64,000 bases of DNA from contig CALXZH010000012.1 in NCBI GenBank assembly GCA_944393175.1, positions 62,001 to 126,000 on the forward strand. The letters run 5' to 3'. Of the stretch, positions 1 through 10,466 are shown piece by piece. Under the pieces are notes generated by a model that was not told the origin of the DNA, did not search any database, and saw nothing but the letters and a program-made list of their open reading frames with translations. The stretch is from an uncultured Alphaproteobacteria bacterium (GTDB lineage Bacteria > Pseudomonadota > Alphaproteobacteria > RF32 > CAG-239). The first letter of the stretch is position 1. The number at the start of each line of letters is the position of its first letter. A program made the position numbers and the translations under genes.

Positions 1-1
1 T

Positions 2-808
<807 letters not shown>

Positions 809-825
809 TCTCATTAACTTTAATA

Positions 826-882
826 AAGGGGGTCGGCTTTTGGTTATATTCTTTCCAGCTTGCCCCCTTAAAGTGTTTTTTT
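826..882 (+). terminator. Hairpin with T-run between mreB and mreC
   Basis: AAGGGGG (826-832) pairs with CCCCCTT (863-869), followed a few bases later by a run of T (875-882). The loop is long (30 nt), so this is a weak or partial terminator. It may lower transcription of mreC onwards relative to mreB, a common arrangement in mre operons. Inferred from sequence only. Confidence 0.4.
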
Positions 883-906
883 AGTGTTGTTTCTACGGAT
901 TGATTT

Positions 907-1788
907 ATGAAAAGACGGAAGGTTCTATTTATTCATTTAAGCAATATCAGACTACTGGTAAAGAAGTTTGCTATTGTTATACTTTTCCTTTCGGCTTTTG
1001 TGATGATGCTAATCAATAAAACTGATACAGTGATTATTGAAAAAACTTCTTCCGTGGCTACAGACGTTGTTAGCCCTTTAATTGATGTATTGGTTATTCC
1101 GGCAAGAATGTTGGCCGGTGTGTATGATTATTTTCATGAGTTGAAAACAATTCGTCAGGATAATGTTAAATTGCGCGACGAAAATAAACAACTTGTTATG
1201 ATGTCTAATAAAGCAAGAGCTTTGGAAATTGAAAACAGGTTGCTGGCAAACCTTTTGAACTATACACCCCCTCCGGAGGCAACTTATGTGACGGCTAGAG
1301 TTATTGCCGAGGAAGGAAACGCTTTCTCACATTCATTGATTGCATACACGGCCGGAAATCCCAATGTGAAAAAAGGTCAAGTGGTGTTAAGTGAAAACGG
1401 CGTTATCGGTCGTATTGAACAAGTCGGGCAAATGTATTCAAAAATTATTTTAATTACTGATATTAACTCTAAAATTCCGGTTGTGGTCGAAAGAACAAGA
1501 GTAAGGGGAATTTTGTCGGGTGATAATACCTCTATTCCAAAATTGGTGTTTGTGCCTTTGGATGCAAAAATTTTTATAGGTGACAGAGTTATTACCTCAG
1601 GCGTCGCAGGGGTATTTCCTCCGGGGCTTCCTATCGGAAAGGTTATTTCCGTTGATAAAAACGAAATCAAAGTCAAAACTTTGGGTGATTTAGACCGTAT
1701 AGAATTTGTCAGAATCGTTGACTACAACCTGGTTGATGAAAGTAATTCTCAAGATTTAAGTAATTCGGGAGAAAAGGTAAATGAGTGA
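907..1788 (+). CDS. mreC: Rod-shape-determining protein MreC
   Basis: 293 residues, within the normal MreC range. One N-terminal membrane segment (about residues 18-37) is followed by a coiled-coil stretch (about 70-112, ending RALEIENRLLANLL) and a periplasmic beta domain containing GNPNVKKGQVVLSENGVIGR and GVFPPGLPIGKV, both typical of the family. MreC bridges MreB to the periplasmic synthases PBP2/RodA. The last 8 bases overlap mreD, suggesting translational coupling. The start region has only a weak purine-rich RBS. Confidence 0.95.
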   Translation: MKRRKVLFIHLSNIRLLVKKFAIVILFLSAFVMMLINKTDTVIIEKTSSVATDVVSPLIDVLVIPARMLAGVYDYFHELKTIRQDNVKLRDENKQLVMMSNKARALEIENRLLANLLNYTPPPEATYVTARVIAEEGNAFSHSLIAYTAGNPNVKKGQVVLSENGVIGRIEQVGQMYSKIILITDINSKIPVVVERTRVRGILSGDNTSIPKLVFVPLDAKIFIGDRVITSGVAGVFPPGLPIGKVISVDKNEIKVKTLGDLDRIEFVRIVDYNLVDESNSQDLSNSGEKVNE

Positions 1789-2299
1789 TGAATTACGGGA
1801 AAACCTTGCGGCTTATTTTCAAAGGTTTTTGCCTTTTCTGACTTCCGTTGCTTGGATTTTGGTGTCTTATGTGCCGTTGGATTTTGCTTCGGCCAATAAT
1901 TTACGTCCGGATGTCGGATTGATGTGTGTGTTTTTTTGGACATTACACAGACCAGATATTTTTAATTTGTTTTCGGTATATTTTTTAGGACTCGTGGCGG
2001 ATATTATTACCTCGGCTCCTTTGGGGTCAAATATCTTTTCTTTCCTAATTATGTATTTGTTAGTGAGTAATTTGGCCGCTTATTTTAACGCAAAACCATT
2101 TGTGGTTACTTGGTATGGGTTTGCATTGTTTTGCTTATTTACAATGTTGAGCAGATGGCTCTTGGTGTCGGTTTATTACAGCCAATTCTTGCCTTTGTCA
2201 CTTTTGATGTTTTCTTTGCTGTTCACAATTGCAACTTATCCCGTGCTCGGATTGGTTAATGCTTGCGTGCAAAATGTTTTGATGAAAGATGAGGCTTAG
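1781..2299 (+). CDS. mreD: Rod-shape-determining protein MreD
   Basis: 172-residue hydrophobic protein with about five predicted membrane spans, matching MreD in size, hydropathy and genomic position. The segment RPDVGLMCVFFWTLHRPDIF resembles the family signature in which an early loop carries P-L/D-G and a W-x-x-HRP motif. MreD works with MreC and RodA/PBP2 in lateral-wall synthesis. Its start overlaps the end of mreC, and mrdA begins 2 bases after its stop, so the three genes are almost certainly co-translated. Confidence 0.9.
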   Translation: MSDELRENLAAYFQRFLPFLTSVAWILVSYVPLDFASANNLRPDVGLMCVFFWTLHRPDIFNLFSVYFLGLVADIITSAPLGSNIFSFLIMYLLVSNLAAYFNAKPFVVTWYGFALFCLFTMLSRWLLVSVYYSQFLPLSLLMFSLLFTIATYPVLGLVNACVQNVLMKDEA

Positions 2300-2301
2300 C
2301 C

Positions 2302-4128
2302 ATGAATCGTGATAATGATAAAGGCAAAGTGCTTATCTATCGTTCCCTTATCATGGCTTTGGGAAAGTTTCTTTTATTGTTGGTTATTGTGGGGCGCTTA
2401 TATTATTTGCAAGTTTATCAAGCAGACAGGTATAAAACTTTGGCTGATGAAAACCGTATTTCTACCCGTTTGCTTATTCCGCCGCGTGGTGTAATTTATG
2501 ACCGTAATGGGGTCGAAATTGCAACAAATCAGCAAAATTTTCAGGCTTTGATTGTGGCCGAACAAACGCCAAATGTGCAAGAAACACTTGATGCTTTTAA
2601 AAAAATTATGCCTTTGTCAGATGTCGAAGAAGAAAAAATTAAAAAAGATTTGAAGCGTAACAGAAGTTTCGTGCCAATTAAAATTAAAGAAAATTTGACT
2701 TGGGAAGAAGTGGCTAAAATTCAGCTCCATGCAGCTGATTTGCCGGGAATTTATATTGATGAAGGCTTAACCAGAGATTATCCTTTCGGGGAAAGTATGG
2801 CACATATTTTGGGATATGTGGCCGCTGTTAATGAGACAGAAGCCAAAAAAGACGATGACCCGCTGTTGCAAGTGCCGGGATTTAAAATCGGAAAATCCGG
2901 TATTGAAAAAAAATTTGAAAAAGATTTGCGCGGAAAAGGCGGAAGCTTGAAGTTGGAAGTGAACGCTTATGGTCGTATTATGAAGGAAATTGAGAAAACC
3001 GACGGGGTTAGCGGAAAGGCCTTGACTTTAACCATTGATTCCAGACTGCAACAGAAAGCCTTTGAACTCTTTGGAGAAGAAAGCGGTGCGGCTGTCTTAT
3101 TGGATGTTAATACCGGTGAAATTTTAGCCTTTGTTTCTGCGCCCTCTTTTGATCCGAATTTAATGACTAAAGGTGTCAGTTCGAAAGATTGGCAAGCTTG
3201 GCTCAATGATGAAAAACATCCTTTGACCGATAAAGCTATTTCAGGGCAATATTCTCCAGGGTCAACATTTAAGGTTATTGTTGCTTTGGCTGCTTTGGAA
3301 TCCGGTGTCATCAGGCCAGAAACGCAAGTCTATTGTAACGGACAAATGACGCTCGGTAATCATATCTTTCACGATTGGAAAAGAGGCGGACACGGAAACC
3401 TTAATGTGGTTGAGGCCTTGGCTCATTCCTGCGATATTTTTTTCTATGAAATGGGGCTGAAATTAGGTATTGATAAAATTGCCGATATGGCTAGGCGTTT
3501 TGGCTTGGGTAGTAAAATAGACGTTGGGCTCGAAAATGAAAAGTCAGGTCTTATCCCTGATAAAAAATGGAAATTAAATCGTTTTGGCGAGCCTTGGCAG
3601 CAAGGTGAAAGCGTTATCTCGGGAATCGGGCAAGGATATATTTTGACAACTCCTTTGCAGTTGGCAACCATGGTGGCAAGAATTGCAAACGGTGGATATG
3701 AAGTTAAGCCGACATTTACCAAAGTGACGGATAAAAATGCAATTCGCAAAATAGATGTTTCGGATAAAAATTTACAGCTGATTAAGGACGGAATGTTTGC
3801 GGTGGTTAATATTCCGGGAAGCACGGCTTATCGTTCTCATTTTAATTATAACGGACAAATGATGAGCGGAAAAACAGGGTCTACTCAAGTCAGACGTATT
3901 ACCATGAAAGAACGTCAAACCAGAGTGTTAAAACAAAATGAGTTACCGTGGAAATACCGTGATCACGGCTTGTTTATTGCTTATGCCCCTCAAGATAACC
4001 CTCGTTATGCGGTTGCTGTCGTGGTGGAGCATGGGGGCGGCGGTTCTTCTGCGGCAGCGCCTATTGCAAGCAAACTTTTGTTAGAAACATTGATGCTTGA
4101 TCCGGTTAATGAAAAAGTGGGACAGTAA
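2302..4128 (+). CDS. mrdA: Penicillin-binding protein 2 (peptidoglycan transpeptidase)
   Basis: 608 residues: N-terminal membrane anchor (about 13-32), PBP dimerisation domain, then the transpeptidase domain. Catalytic motifs are visible: SxxK at S321-TFK (in SPGSTFK), SxD/N at S376-CD, and KTG at 524-526. PBP2 cross-links nascent glycan strands made by RodA during rod elongation and is a beta-lactam target. The following rodA begins 4 bases after the stop, the conserved mrdA-mrdB pairing. Confidence 0.97.
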   Translation: MNRDNDKGKVLIYRSLIMALGKFLLLLVIVGRLYYLQVYQADRYKTLADENRISTRLLIPPRGVIYDRNGVEIATNQQNFQALIVAEQTPNVQETLDAFKKIMPLSDVEEEKIKKDLKRNRSFVPIKIKENLTWEEVAKIQLHAADLPGIYIDEGLTRDYPFGESMAHILGYVAAVNETEAKKDDDPLLQVPGFKIGKSGIEKKFEKDLRGKGGSLKLEVNAYGRIMKEIEKTDGVSGKALTLTIDSRLQQKAFELFGEESGAAVLLDVNTGEILAFVSAPSFDPNLMTKGVSSKDWQAWLNDEKHPLTDKAISGQYSPGSTFKVIVALAALESGVIRPETQVYCNGQMTLGNHIFHDWKRGGHGNLNVVEALAHSCDIFFYEMGLKLGIDKIADMARRFGLGSKIDVGLENEKSGLIPDKKWKLNRFGEPWQQGESVISGIGQGYILTTPLQLATMVARIANGGYEVKPTFTKVTDKNAIRKIDVSDKNLQLIKDGMFAVVNIPGSTAYRSHFNYNGQMMSGKTGSTQVRRITMKERQTRVLKQNELPWKYRDHGLFIAYAPQDNPRYAVAVVVEHGGGGSSAAAPIASKLLLETLMLDPVNEKVGQ

Positions 4129-4132
4129 GAAA

Positions 4133-5272
4133 ATGTATAAGCCTTATGAAACAACATTTCGAAACCAGAGTTTAACGATTAGAGAAAAATTAGCCAGCTT
4201 GAGTTTTTCTTATTTGCTGTTAATTACCATGTTGGCAGGCATTGGTGTGTTAATGCTTTATTCTGCCGCGAACGGTCATTGGCAACCTTGGGCAATTAAC
4301 CATTTAATTCGTTTTGCAATGGGCTTTGGATTAATGATTTTTTTGGCACTGATAGATATTCGCTGGCTTATGCGTTATGCCTATTTGTTTTATGCCGGAA
4401 CGTTGCTATTGTTGATTGCGGTTGATATTACCGGACATATCGGTATGGGTGCTCAACGCTGGATAAACTTTGGATTTTTCAAGTTACAGCCCTCGGAATT
4501 GATGAAAATTGCAATGGTGTTGGTGTTAGCCAGATATTTTCACACATCTTCATTACAAACAATTGAAAGCACAAAAGGAATTATCCCTCCTTTGTTAATG
4601 GCTTTGTTTCCGGCGGCATTGATAATTTTGCAACCGGATTTGGGTACGGCCTTGATGCTTTTATTTACAACCGGGGCGATATTTTTTGCCGTTGGCGTAC
4701 AGTTATGGAAATTTGGTGCCGTGTTTATTGCGGGATTGGTTAGCATGCCGGTTGCTTGGCATTTTTTACACGATTATCAAAAAAATCGTGTTTTGACCTT
4801 TTTGGACCCTGAAAGAGATCCGTTGGGTGCCGGATACCATATTATTCAATCCAAAATAGCTCTTGGCTCGGGTGGCGTTTTCGGTAAAGGCTTTTTGAAA
4901 GGAACGCAAAGCCACTTGAACTTTTTGCCCGAAAAACATACAGACTTTATTTTTACGATGCTGTCGGAAGAATTCGGAATGATGGGTGCTGTTTTGGTTA
5001 TTGTTTTGAATTTTTTGATTCTGGCTTATAGCTATTCTTTTGCTCTTAAAAGTACCAGTTATTTTGGAAAATTGGTCGCTATCGGTTTGGCTACAAACTA
5101 TTTTATGTATGTGTTTATTAACACGGCTATGGTTTTGGGGCTTATTCCGGTGGTTGGTATTCCTTTGCCTTTGATTTCTTATGGCGGAACAGTGATGTTG
5201 TCGGTTATGGCATCTTTCGGCATTATTATGTCGGTGCATATAAACCGGAATGTGCAAATCGGTAAAGATTAA
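4133..5272 (+). CDS. rodA: Peptidoglycan glycosyltransferase RodA
   Basis: 379 residues from the ATG at 4133, chosen over an upstream in-frame ATG at 4097 that would overlap mrdA by 32 bases. SEDS-family polytopic protein with about ten membrane spans; signatures include LQPDLGTALML, PEKHTDFIFTMLSEEFGMMGA and the C-terminal GIPLPLISYGGT. RodA polymerises lipid II into glycan strands as partner of PBP2. It ends the mre-mrd operon; a strong terminator follows 1 base after the stop codon. Confidence 0.97.
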   Translation: MYKPYETTFRNQSLTIREKLASLSFSYLLLITMLAGIGVLMLYSAANGHWQPWAINHLIRFAMGFGLMIFLALIDIRWLMRYAYLFYAGTLLLLIAVDITGHIGMGAQRWINFGFFKLQPSELMKIAMVLVLARYFHTSSLQTIESTKGIIPPLLMALFPAALIILQPDLGTALMLLFTTGAIFFAVGVQLWKFGAVFIAGLVSMPVAWHFLHDYQKNRVLTFLDPERDPLGAGYHIIQSKIALGSGGVFGKGFLKGTQSHLNFLPEKHTDFIFTMLSEEFGMMGAVLVIVLNFLILAYSYSFALKSTSYFGKLVAIGLATNYFMYVFINTAMVLGLIPVVGIPLPLISYGGTVMLSVMASFGIIMSVHINRNVQIGKD

Positions 5273-5273
5273 T

Positions 5274-5302
5274 AAAAAAGTCCGCGCTTTGCGGACTTTT
5301 TT
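5274..5302. terminator. Terminator after rodA, usable in both directions
   Basis: AGTCCGC and GCGGACT form a stem with a short loop (GCTTT), flanked by A-run and T-run. It closes the rightward mre operon and can also terminate the leftward gene ending at 5312. Confidence 0.9.
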
Positions 5303-5311
5303 ATGCTTATT

Positions 5312-6715
5312 TTAGCGAGAATTTCTTTGGCGAGGGATGTATCTCTTTTTTTGCTTGTTGTTGTTTTGGCTTTTAACATAATTTTCCGGATGTTGGTCAT
5401 AGTCAGCATCAGAGGGAGAATTTAGTCTTTTTTCCATTTCTTCACGCGCTTTTATGGCCTTTCTGGCTTTTTCCATCTCCATTTTGGATTCTATCCAGAC
5501 TTTTTCGGCGTGCGTTCTTTCTTCGGCCTTGGGGCCGGTTCCGAATTTTGTACCTTTTTCGGGGGTGATTTGCTTGCCCATTTCTTGAAGTGCTTTTTTG
5601 GCTCTTTCATTGTGCAGCTCCAAATAATGGCGGCATCCGGGAGGAATGCTTTGAATATGTGTCGCATCAAGATTGATAACTCCGGGGGGATTTTTGAGCT
5701 TCATCTTAAATTGGAGCGCCGCGGCTAAAAGTTTGTCTCTAAATTCGGGGGTTTTAATGTTGTTGAACTCAATAGTGTCTGCCCCACTGTCGTGAGCGGC
5801 TTTGACTAATGCGTAAAAATAATCGTAATTTAGAGGCTTTCCAGGCTCTGCACTGCCCAAAGTTATATCAACGTGGTCTTTTTGAGGACTTTTCTTTATT
5901 TTATAAATGGCTCCTTTATCTCCTCTCTTTGTATCTTTTGGATTGAGAGGGGTTACTTCTATTTGTGTTTCTTCCTCTGAGTTTGTTTTGATGCTTTGAG
6001 CCGATTTTATTTTTCTTTTGGCTTGCTTGGTTTCTTTATTGATGTTTTTTTGACACCATTGCGTAAGTGATTGCGTGTATTTTTTGGCAAAGTTCTTAGC
6101 TTTAATTTCTTGCAAAATTTCTTTGTTTGTCGGCTCTGTCGTCGGTTTATTTTCAGCTTCTTTTTTTACTTCTTCTTCTTTTACTTCTTCTTTTACCTCT
6201 TCTTTTGAGGTTGAGGAAGTATCTTGTGAAGGTTGCCGAGGTTTTGGGTTTGATTGGTCATCAGCTTTCTTTTCTTCTTGTTTTTGTTTTATTTGTTGAA
6301 TGCGATTAAGTGTCTCTTCTTTTTTGTCTTCTTTCTCATCTTTTTCTTCTTTGGTTGGAGCTTGCTCGTTTTGGGAAGTTTCTGTTTGCGGAATATCTGC
6401 TTCACTGATGCTAAAGACGACCGGAGCTTTGGGCTTGGATTTGTCAAGCTCTTGTTCATTAAGTGTGATTACACCCTTTTCGGATAGAATGCTTAATTTA
6501 TCCAATTGAAGAGAGGTGTCTTTGCCGATTATTTCTTCCAAGGCTTGTTCATCAAGAATTTGGTAGCCCATTTCGGCTAATTTCTTTTTTATACCTTGCA
6601 GAGAATCATTTTTTTTATTTTGCGTGACGGGCGGATTCTTTGCTTGCCGAGTTGCTTCTTGAGCTTGCTTGTTGAACTGTGCCATTCTCTCCGCATGAGA
6701 TAAAATTCGTTTCAT
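5312..6715 (-). CDS. Large charged low-complexity protein, function unknown
   Basis: 467 residues. The first 100 are mixed; residues about 100-250 are dominated by K, E, Q, T and S and look disordered or coiled; a folded-looking C-terminal part (about 290-390) contains YDYFYALVKAAHDSGADTIE and FRDKLLAAALQFKM. That segment superficially resembles the small LPD7-type module of relaxase-associated polyvalent proteins (residue pattern aalvaAakaqGa..IeF.GtpefR), but I cannot confirm this. The tail is very basic (KKRYIPRQRNSR). No signal peptide or membrane span. Stands alone between rodA (convergent) and gloB. Confidence 0.7.
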   Translation of the reverse strand: MKRILSHAERMAQFNKQAQEATRQAKNPPVTQNKKNDSLQGIKKKLAEMGYQILDEQALEEIIGKDTSLQLDKLSILSEKGVITLNEQELDKSKPKAPVVFSISEADIPQTETSQNEQAPTKEEKDEKEDKKEETLNRIQQIKQKQEEKKADDQSNPKPRQPSQDTSSTSKEEVKEEVKEEEVKKEAENKPTTEPTNKEILQEIKAKNFAKKYTQSLTQWCQKNINKETKQAKRKIKSAQSIKTNSEEETQIEVTPLNPKDTKRGDKGAIYKIKKSPQKDHVDITLGSAEPGKPLNYDYFYALVKAAHDSGADTIEFNNIKTPEFRDKLLAAALQFKMKLKNPPGVINLDATHIQSIPPGCRHYLELHNERAKKALQEMGKQITPEKGTKFGTGPKAEERTHAEKVWIESKMEMEKARKAIKAREEMEKRLNSPSDADYDQHPENYVKSQNNNKQKKRYIPRQRNSR

Positions 6716-6784
6716 TGCTTTTGCCCTAGTTGTTTCTTCATAATTTATATTTTAGCATAAAATATAAATTTTGTCTAATTTTTT

Positions 6785-7507
6785 CTACATATTACAAAGT
6801 TTTTGCAAAGCCAGAGGTGTTACGGCTTGCAGGTATGGGTTGCACTGCTTTTCAATGCCTAAAGTTATCGGGGCAACCGGTTGGTGGTTACGGAGTTTTT
6901 GCATTGCCGTTTCTATGTATTGCTTTAGAACTTGGCTATTAGGGTTGAAGTATTGCGCAAAATCTATTGCATGGATGGTATATTCATGTCCGGGATAGAA
7001 ATTTACATCATCGGGGAGCTTTTTTATTTTTTCGAGTGATTGAAACATCTGCTCCGCCGTTCCTTCAAAAAGTCCGCCAATACACAGATTAAAGAGTGTA
7101 TCGCCCGTAAATAAGGCTTTGTCTGCCGGAAAATACCATAAAATGTGGCCGATTGTGTGCCCGTCTGCGCGAATAATTTGTGCTTGAGAATCGCCAAGGT
7201 TAAAGGTGTCGCCTTCGTCTAAGCCGACATCAATTCCGGGAATGCGATTTATGTCATGTGCGCCGCCGATGATTTTGGCTTCGTAGAGGCTCTTTATTTC
7301 TTCGTTAGCATCCGTATGGTCATAGTGGTGGTGCGTATTGAATATATATTGCGGGCGAAGGTTTTTTGCTTGGCAGGTTTTGATTATTGGTGCGGCTTCA
7401 GATGGATCTATTATGGCACTTTGTTGGCTTTTGGTATCCGTGATTAGCCAGCTGTAATTATCCATTGTGCCGGCACGGCAAAGTATTGGTTCAATTGTGA
7501 GGCTCAT
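6785..7507 (-). CDS. gloB: Hydroxyacylglutathione hydrolase (glyoxalase II)
   Basis: 240 residues, metallo-beta-lactamase fold. The metal motif THHHYDHTD lies at residues 58-66, with later ligands in ADGHTIGH, FTGDTLF and PGHEYT, in the order expected for GloB. The enzyme hydrolyses S-D-lactoylglutathione to D-lactate and glutathione in methylglyoxal detoxification. The usual W in the motif is Y here. Only 15 bases separate it from the HD-GYP gene upstream on the same strand, so the two may be co-transcribed. Confidence 0.93.
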   Translation of the reverse strand: MSLTIEPILCRAGTMDNYSWLITDTKSQQSAIIDPSEAAPIIKTCQAKNLRPQYIFNTHHHYDHTDANEEIKSLYEAKIIGGAHDINRIPGIDVGLDEGDTFNLGDSQAQIIRADGHTIGHILWYFPADKALFTGDTLFNLCIGGLFEGTAEQMFQSLEKIKKLPDDVNFYPGHEYTIHAIDFAQYFNPNSQVLKQYIETAMQKLRNHQPVAPITLGIEKQCNPYLQAVTPLALQKLCNM

Positions 7508-7522
7508 GACATTTCCTTTCTT

Positions 7523-9205
7523 TTAGAGGTAGTCATCGGGGTTTATTTCATCTATTTGTTCCGGTGAGATATATTGCTCAGCATAATCCATATAGACTTG
7601 GCTGGTGATAAATACTTTATATAAATCAGGGTCAATGTGTCCGCTGTTTTTCATGCCTTGCATTATTTTTAAAACTTCGGAGAGCTTCTTGGGCTCTTTA
7701 TATGGTCGGTCATTGGCCGTCAAAGCTTCAAAAATATCGGCTATCGCCATAATTTTGGCAGGAATTGACATTTGATCACCTTTGAGACCGTTGGGATAAC
7801 CTTTGCCGTCAACCCTTTCGTGGTGCGCTCCCGCATATTCAACCACTTTGGAGAGCTCTTTCGGGAAAGGTAGTGCTTTGAGCATGTCTATCGTTACAAC
7901 AATATGTTCGTTTATTTTTTCTCGCTCTTCCTTATTGATTGTTCCGCGCTTGACTTCCAAATTATATAATTCGCCTCGATTGTATTTATCGAACAGGTGG
8001 TCAGCGCGATTTTGTAAAAGATTTTCAAGATTTGGTTTGTCATTGGCTTCTACATCTTTGATGTGATCTCTTTCTGCCCAAGAAAGTCCTTTCATACGGC
8101 TGAAATAACGCATAAATGTGATACGGGAAATCCTTTCTAATTCGGTAATGTCTTCCTGGGTTAATTCGTTATCGCCGATGTTACAGCGGGCAACAAAATC
8201 ATAATCTTTTTCCAATTCTTTTACTTTGTGTACAAATTCTGCTTGAAGATGCTCTTGCGTGTCAATGTTCTTTAAGCGCTTTTTCAAATAATCAATGTGA
8301 GCATCGCGGCGCAAAATTTCAAATCGGTTCCGGATTTCGTGTATGCGGTTATATATTGTTTCCAGCTTGGTTGCTTTATCGACAATGTATTCGGGGGTGG
8401 TAACTTTGCCGCAATCATGCAACCATGAGGCAATGTGGAGCGCATACCAGTCATCAGGACTCATCTCAAAGTCTTTAAGCGGACCACTGTCGGCTTGAAC
8501 AGCCGCTGTGGCTAAAAGCCGAGCTATGACCGGGACTCTTTGGCAATGCGCTCCCGTATAGGGGGATTTTGCATCTATGGCTCTGGCTAAAACTTCAATA
8601 AATGATTCCAGCAATTGGCCGTAGGCTTCGGTGAGATTTTTGTTTTCCAGCAATATACCGATTAAATTGCAGACGGATATGGTGCCGGCTTGGACATCTT
8701 GGGTAAAGGTTAAGGTGCGACCGCTTTCATCGCGCGGGTTTACGAATTGTGCAATTCCGACAATGTATCCCTTGCGGGTCATTATCGGAAAACTTAAAAT
8801 TGAAACGGTTGCATAGTCATTGCTTTCATCAAACTCGGCAAAAAAGCTGTTGTCATATTGGGTGTTGGCATAAATGTTGCTGAGGTTAATTATTTCTTTG
8901 GTGAAAAAGCAATTTTCAGCTATAGAACGTTGTTCCTTATTCTTGCATTCCGGTAAAAATATTGTCGGAGCATAGACAAGATTTTCGGAGCCTTTGCGGC
9001 ATATTCTTAAACTTTTGTTGACGCAATAACTTAGTGTTAAAAATTTTTCATCATTAACATTATAAAAAAAATAGCCGTCGGCATCACACATATTTGCTGC
9101 CGTATCCATTATTTTTTCTACCACAATTGAATGATCTTCTTCACTTAATAGTAAATCATTTAATTCTAGTATGGCACTTAGATTTCGACTGTTGTTTAAT
9201 GGCAA
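7523..9205 (-). CDS. GAF plus HD-GYP domain protein (putative cyclic-di-GMP phosphodiesterase)
   Basis: 560 residues. The N-terminal ~190 residues look like a GAF sensor domain. The HD half carries HDCGK at 263-267 and HHERVDGKGYP at 461-471, the HD-GYP signature for cyclic-di-GMP hydrolysis. Nearly 200 residues separate the two motifs against about 65 in canonical HD-GYP domains; the extra ~130 residues are charged and helical (LETIYNRIHEIRNRFEILRR). Substrate and activity are therefore inferred. Soluble, no membrane segment. Confidence 0.88.
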   Translation of the reverse strand: MPLNNSRNLSAILELNDLLLSEEDHSIVVEKIMDTAANMCDADGYFFYNVNDEKFLTLSYCVNKSLRICRKGSENLVYAPTIFLPECKNKEQRSIAENCFFTKEIINLSNIYANTQYDNSFFAEFDESNDYATVSILSFPIMTRKGYIVGIAQFVNPRDESGRTLTFTQDVQAGTISVCNLIGILLENKNLTEAYGQLLESFIEVLARAIDAKSPYTGAHCQRVPVIARLLATAAVQADSGPLKDFEMSPDDWYALHIASWLHDCGKVTTPEYIVDKATKLETIYNRIHEIRNRFEILRRDAHIDYLKKRLKNIDTQEHLQAEFVHKVKELEKDYDFVARCNIGDNELTQEDITELERISRITFMRYFSRMKGLSWAERDHIKDVEANDKPNLENLLQNRADHLFDKYNRGELYNLEVKRGTINKEEREKINEHIVVTIDMLKALPFPKELSKVVEYAGAHHERVDGKGYPNGLKGDQMSIPAKIMAIADIFEALTANDRPYKEPKKLSEVLKIMQGMKNSGHIDPDLYKVFITSQVYMDYAEQYISPEQIDEINPDDYL

Positions 9206-9264
9206 AAATTTCTCCTTCTTATGTTTATGTTATCATAAGATAGGATTAGTTAAAAAATAATCAA

Positions 9265-10371
9265 TTAACTGATTTTTGAAATAAGATAATTTACGTCATC
9301 TTCGCTTAATTCATCGGAGGTAGAGCTTACGGATAATATTCTTTCAATAACTTTGTGAATGAAAGAGGCTCTATCACTCTTTTGGCAACCAAACCGAATG
9401 TCTTTTATGACATTTAGGGCACTGAAAACTGCCGGAAACATACTCTTAGGTATAAATGCTTTGCGCAATAAATTACGTATCATAAAGTCTACTTGCAAGT
9501 TGAAAAGTATTTTTCTTACTTCAAGCAGAGGTGTGTTAGATAAGTAAACCAGTGCATATTCAAAAAACTTCAAATCACCCATACATATCGCGCGTACAAC
9601 CAGTGACGGAGTTAGGTGGTTGGAGGTATATAGCTGATGTACCAAGTCTTCAATTTGTTTATCGCTACTGTATTCTTCTGAAATGCGGAGCGTTGTTTTT
9701 TCTTTTACTTGTTCAACTATGTCGGTTGCAATATCATTGGGCAGATTATGCGTAATGATGAGGTGTCTTTGCAAATCTTCCGATAAAGAATTTACAATTT
9801 TCTCTATTACCGAAGTTGGTAAGTCAGAACGGTATACCAGATGTTTTTTGATGTCTTCACTGCCGGAGTATTTGCTGATGATTGTATCAAAAGCCGGTTC
9901 TTGTATGTCAGCACCTTCATTAGAAATGAGAACACCTACAACTTCTTCCGGACATTTGTCGACAATGTATTGTGAAACGTTTGCGGATAGGCTTTTTCTT
10001 AAGGCTACCGCTTTTTGTTTATTTAAATTTTGTGCTTCAATAATACTGATTAAATCTTCGTCTGTCAGATTGTCATAGTATTTTATGAAAGGGACGGCTA
10101 CGCTGTCTTTGTCGTTGATGAGTTTTAGGACAATGTCTCTCGGAATTGATTTGCAATTTTTAAGGCTTTCGGATAAAACTTCGCGGACTTTGATTTGGAC
10201 GTCTTCTACCATTATGCGGAAAATGTCTTCCGCAAGCTTACGGCCTTTTGCGCTGATGTCTTTCCCGTTGTAGTAGGCTGATACCTTTTGTGCAGTCAAA
10301 GCCTTATTCTCAACCGATAAATCGTGAGAAAGATTTTCAATATCTTGTTGTGACAGCTCGAGTTTGTTCAT
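9265..10371 (-). CDS. DUF2336-family protein
   Basis: 368 residues, helical throughout, with HEAT-like repeats in which short segments of the type LPTSVIEKIVNSLSEDLQ recur about every 35-40 residues (residues about 100-250). This is the pattern of DUF2336, a family found mainly in alphaproteobacteria and often next to signalling or regulatory genes. No catalytic motif or membrane span. It sits between the HD-GYP gene and bax on the same strand. The molecular role is unknown. Confidence 0.75.
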   Translation of the reverse strand: MNKLELSQQDIENLSHDLSVENKALTAQKVSAYYNGKDISAKGRKLAEDIFRIMVEDVQIKVREVLSESLKNCKSIPRDIVLKLINDKDSVAVPFIKYYDNLTDEDLISIIEAQNLNKQKAVALRKSLSANVSQYIVDKCPEEVVGVLISNEGADIQEPAFDTIISKYSGSEDIKKHLVYRSDLPTSVIEKIVNSLSEDLQRHLIITHNLPNDIATDIVEQVKEKTTLRISEEYSSDKQIEDLVHQLYTSNHLTPSLVVRAICMGDLKFFEYALVYLSNTPLLEVRKILFNLQVDFMIRNLLRKAFIPKSMFPAVFSALNVIKDIRFGCQKSDRASFIHKVIERILSVSSTSDELSEDDVNYLISKIS

Positions 10372-10466
10372 TTTCCCAAATCCGTCTTGTTTGCTTCTTA
10401 TTGTATTATCATATAATAATTTATTTGAAAAGGATAATTAATCTTTTGTTACAAAATTTTGTCGAT

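Noticed and set aside
2309-2494. Out-of-frame small frames within mrdA and other long genes
   Set aside because: They overlap well-identified genes entirely and lack RBS or recognisable content.
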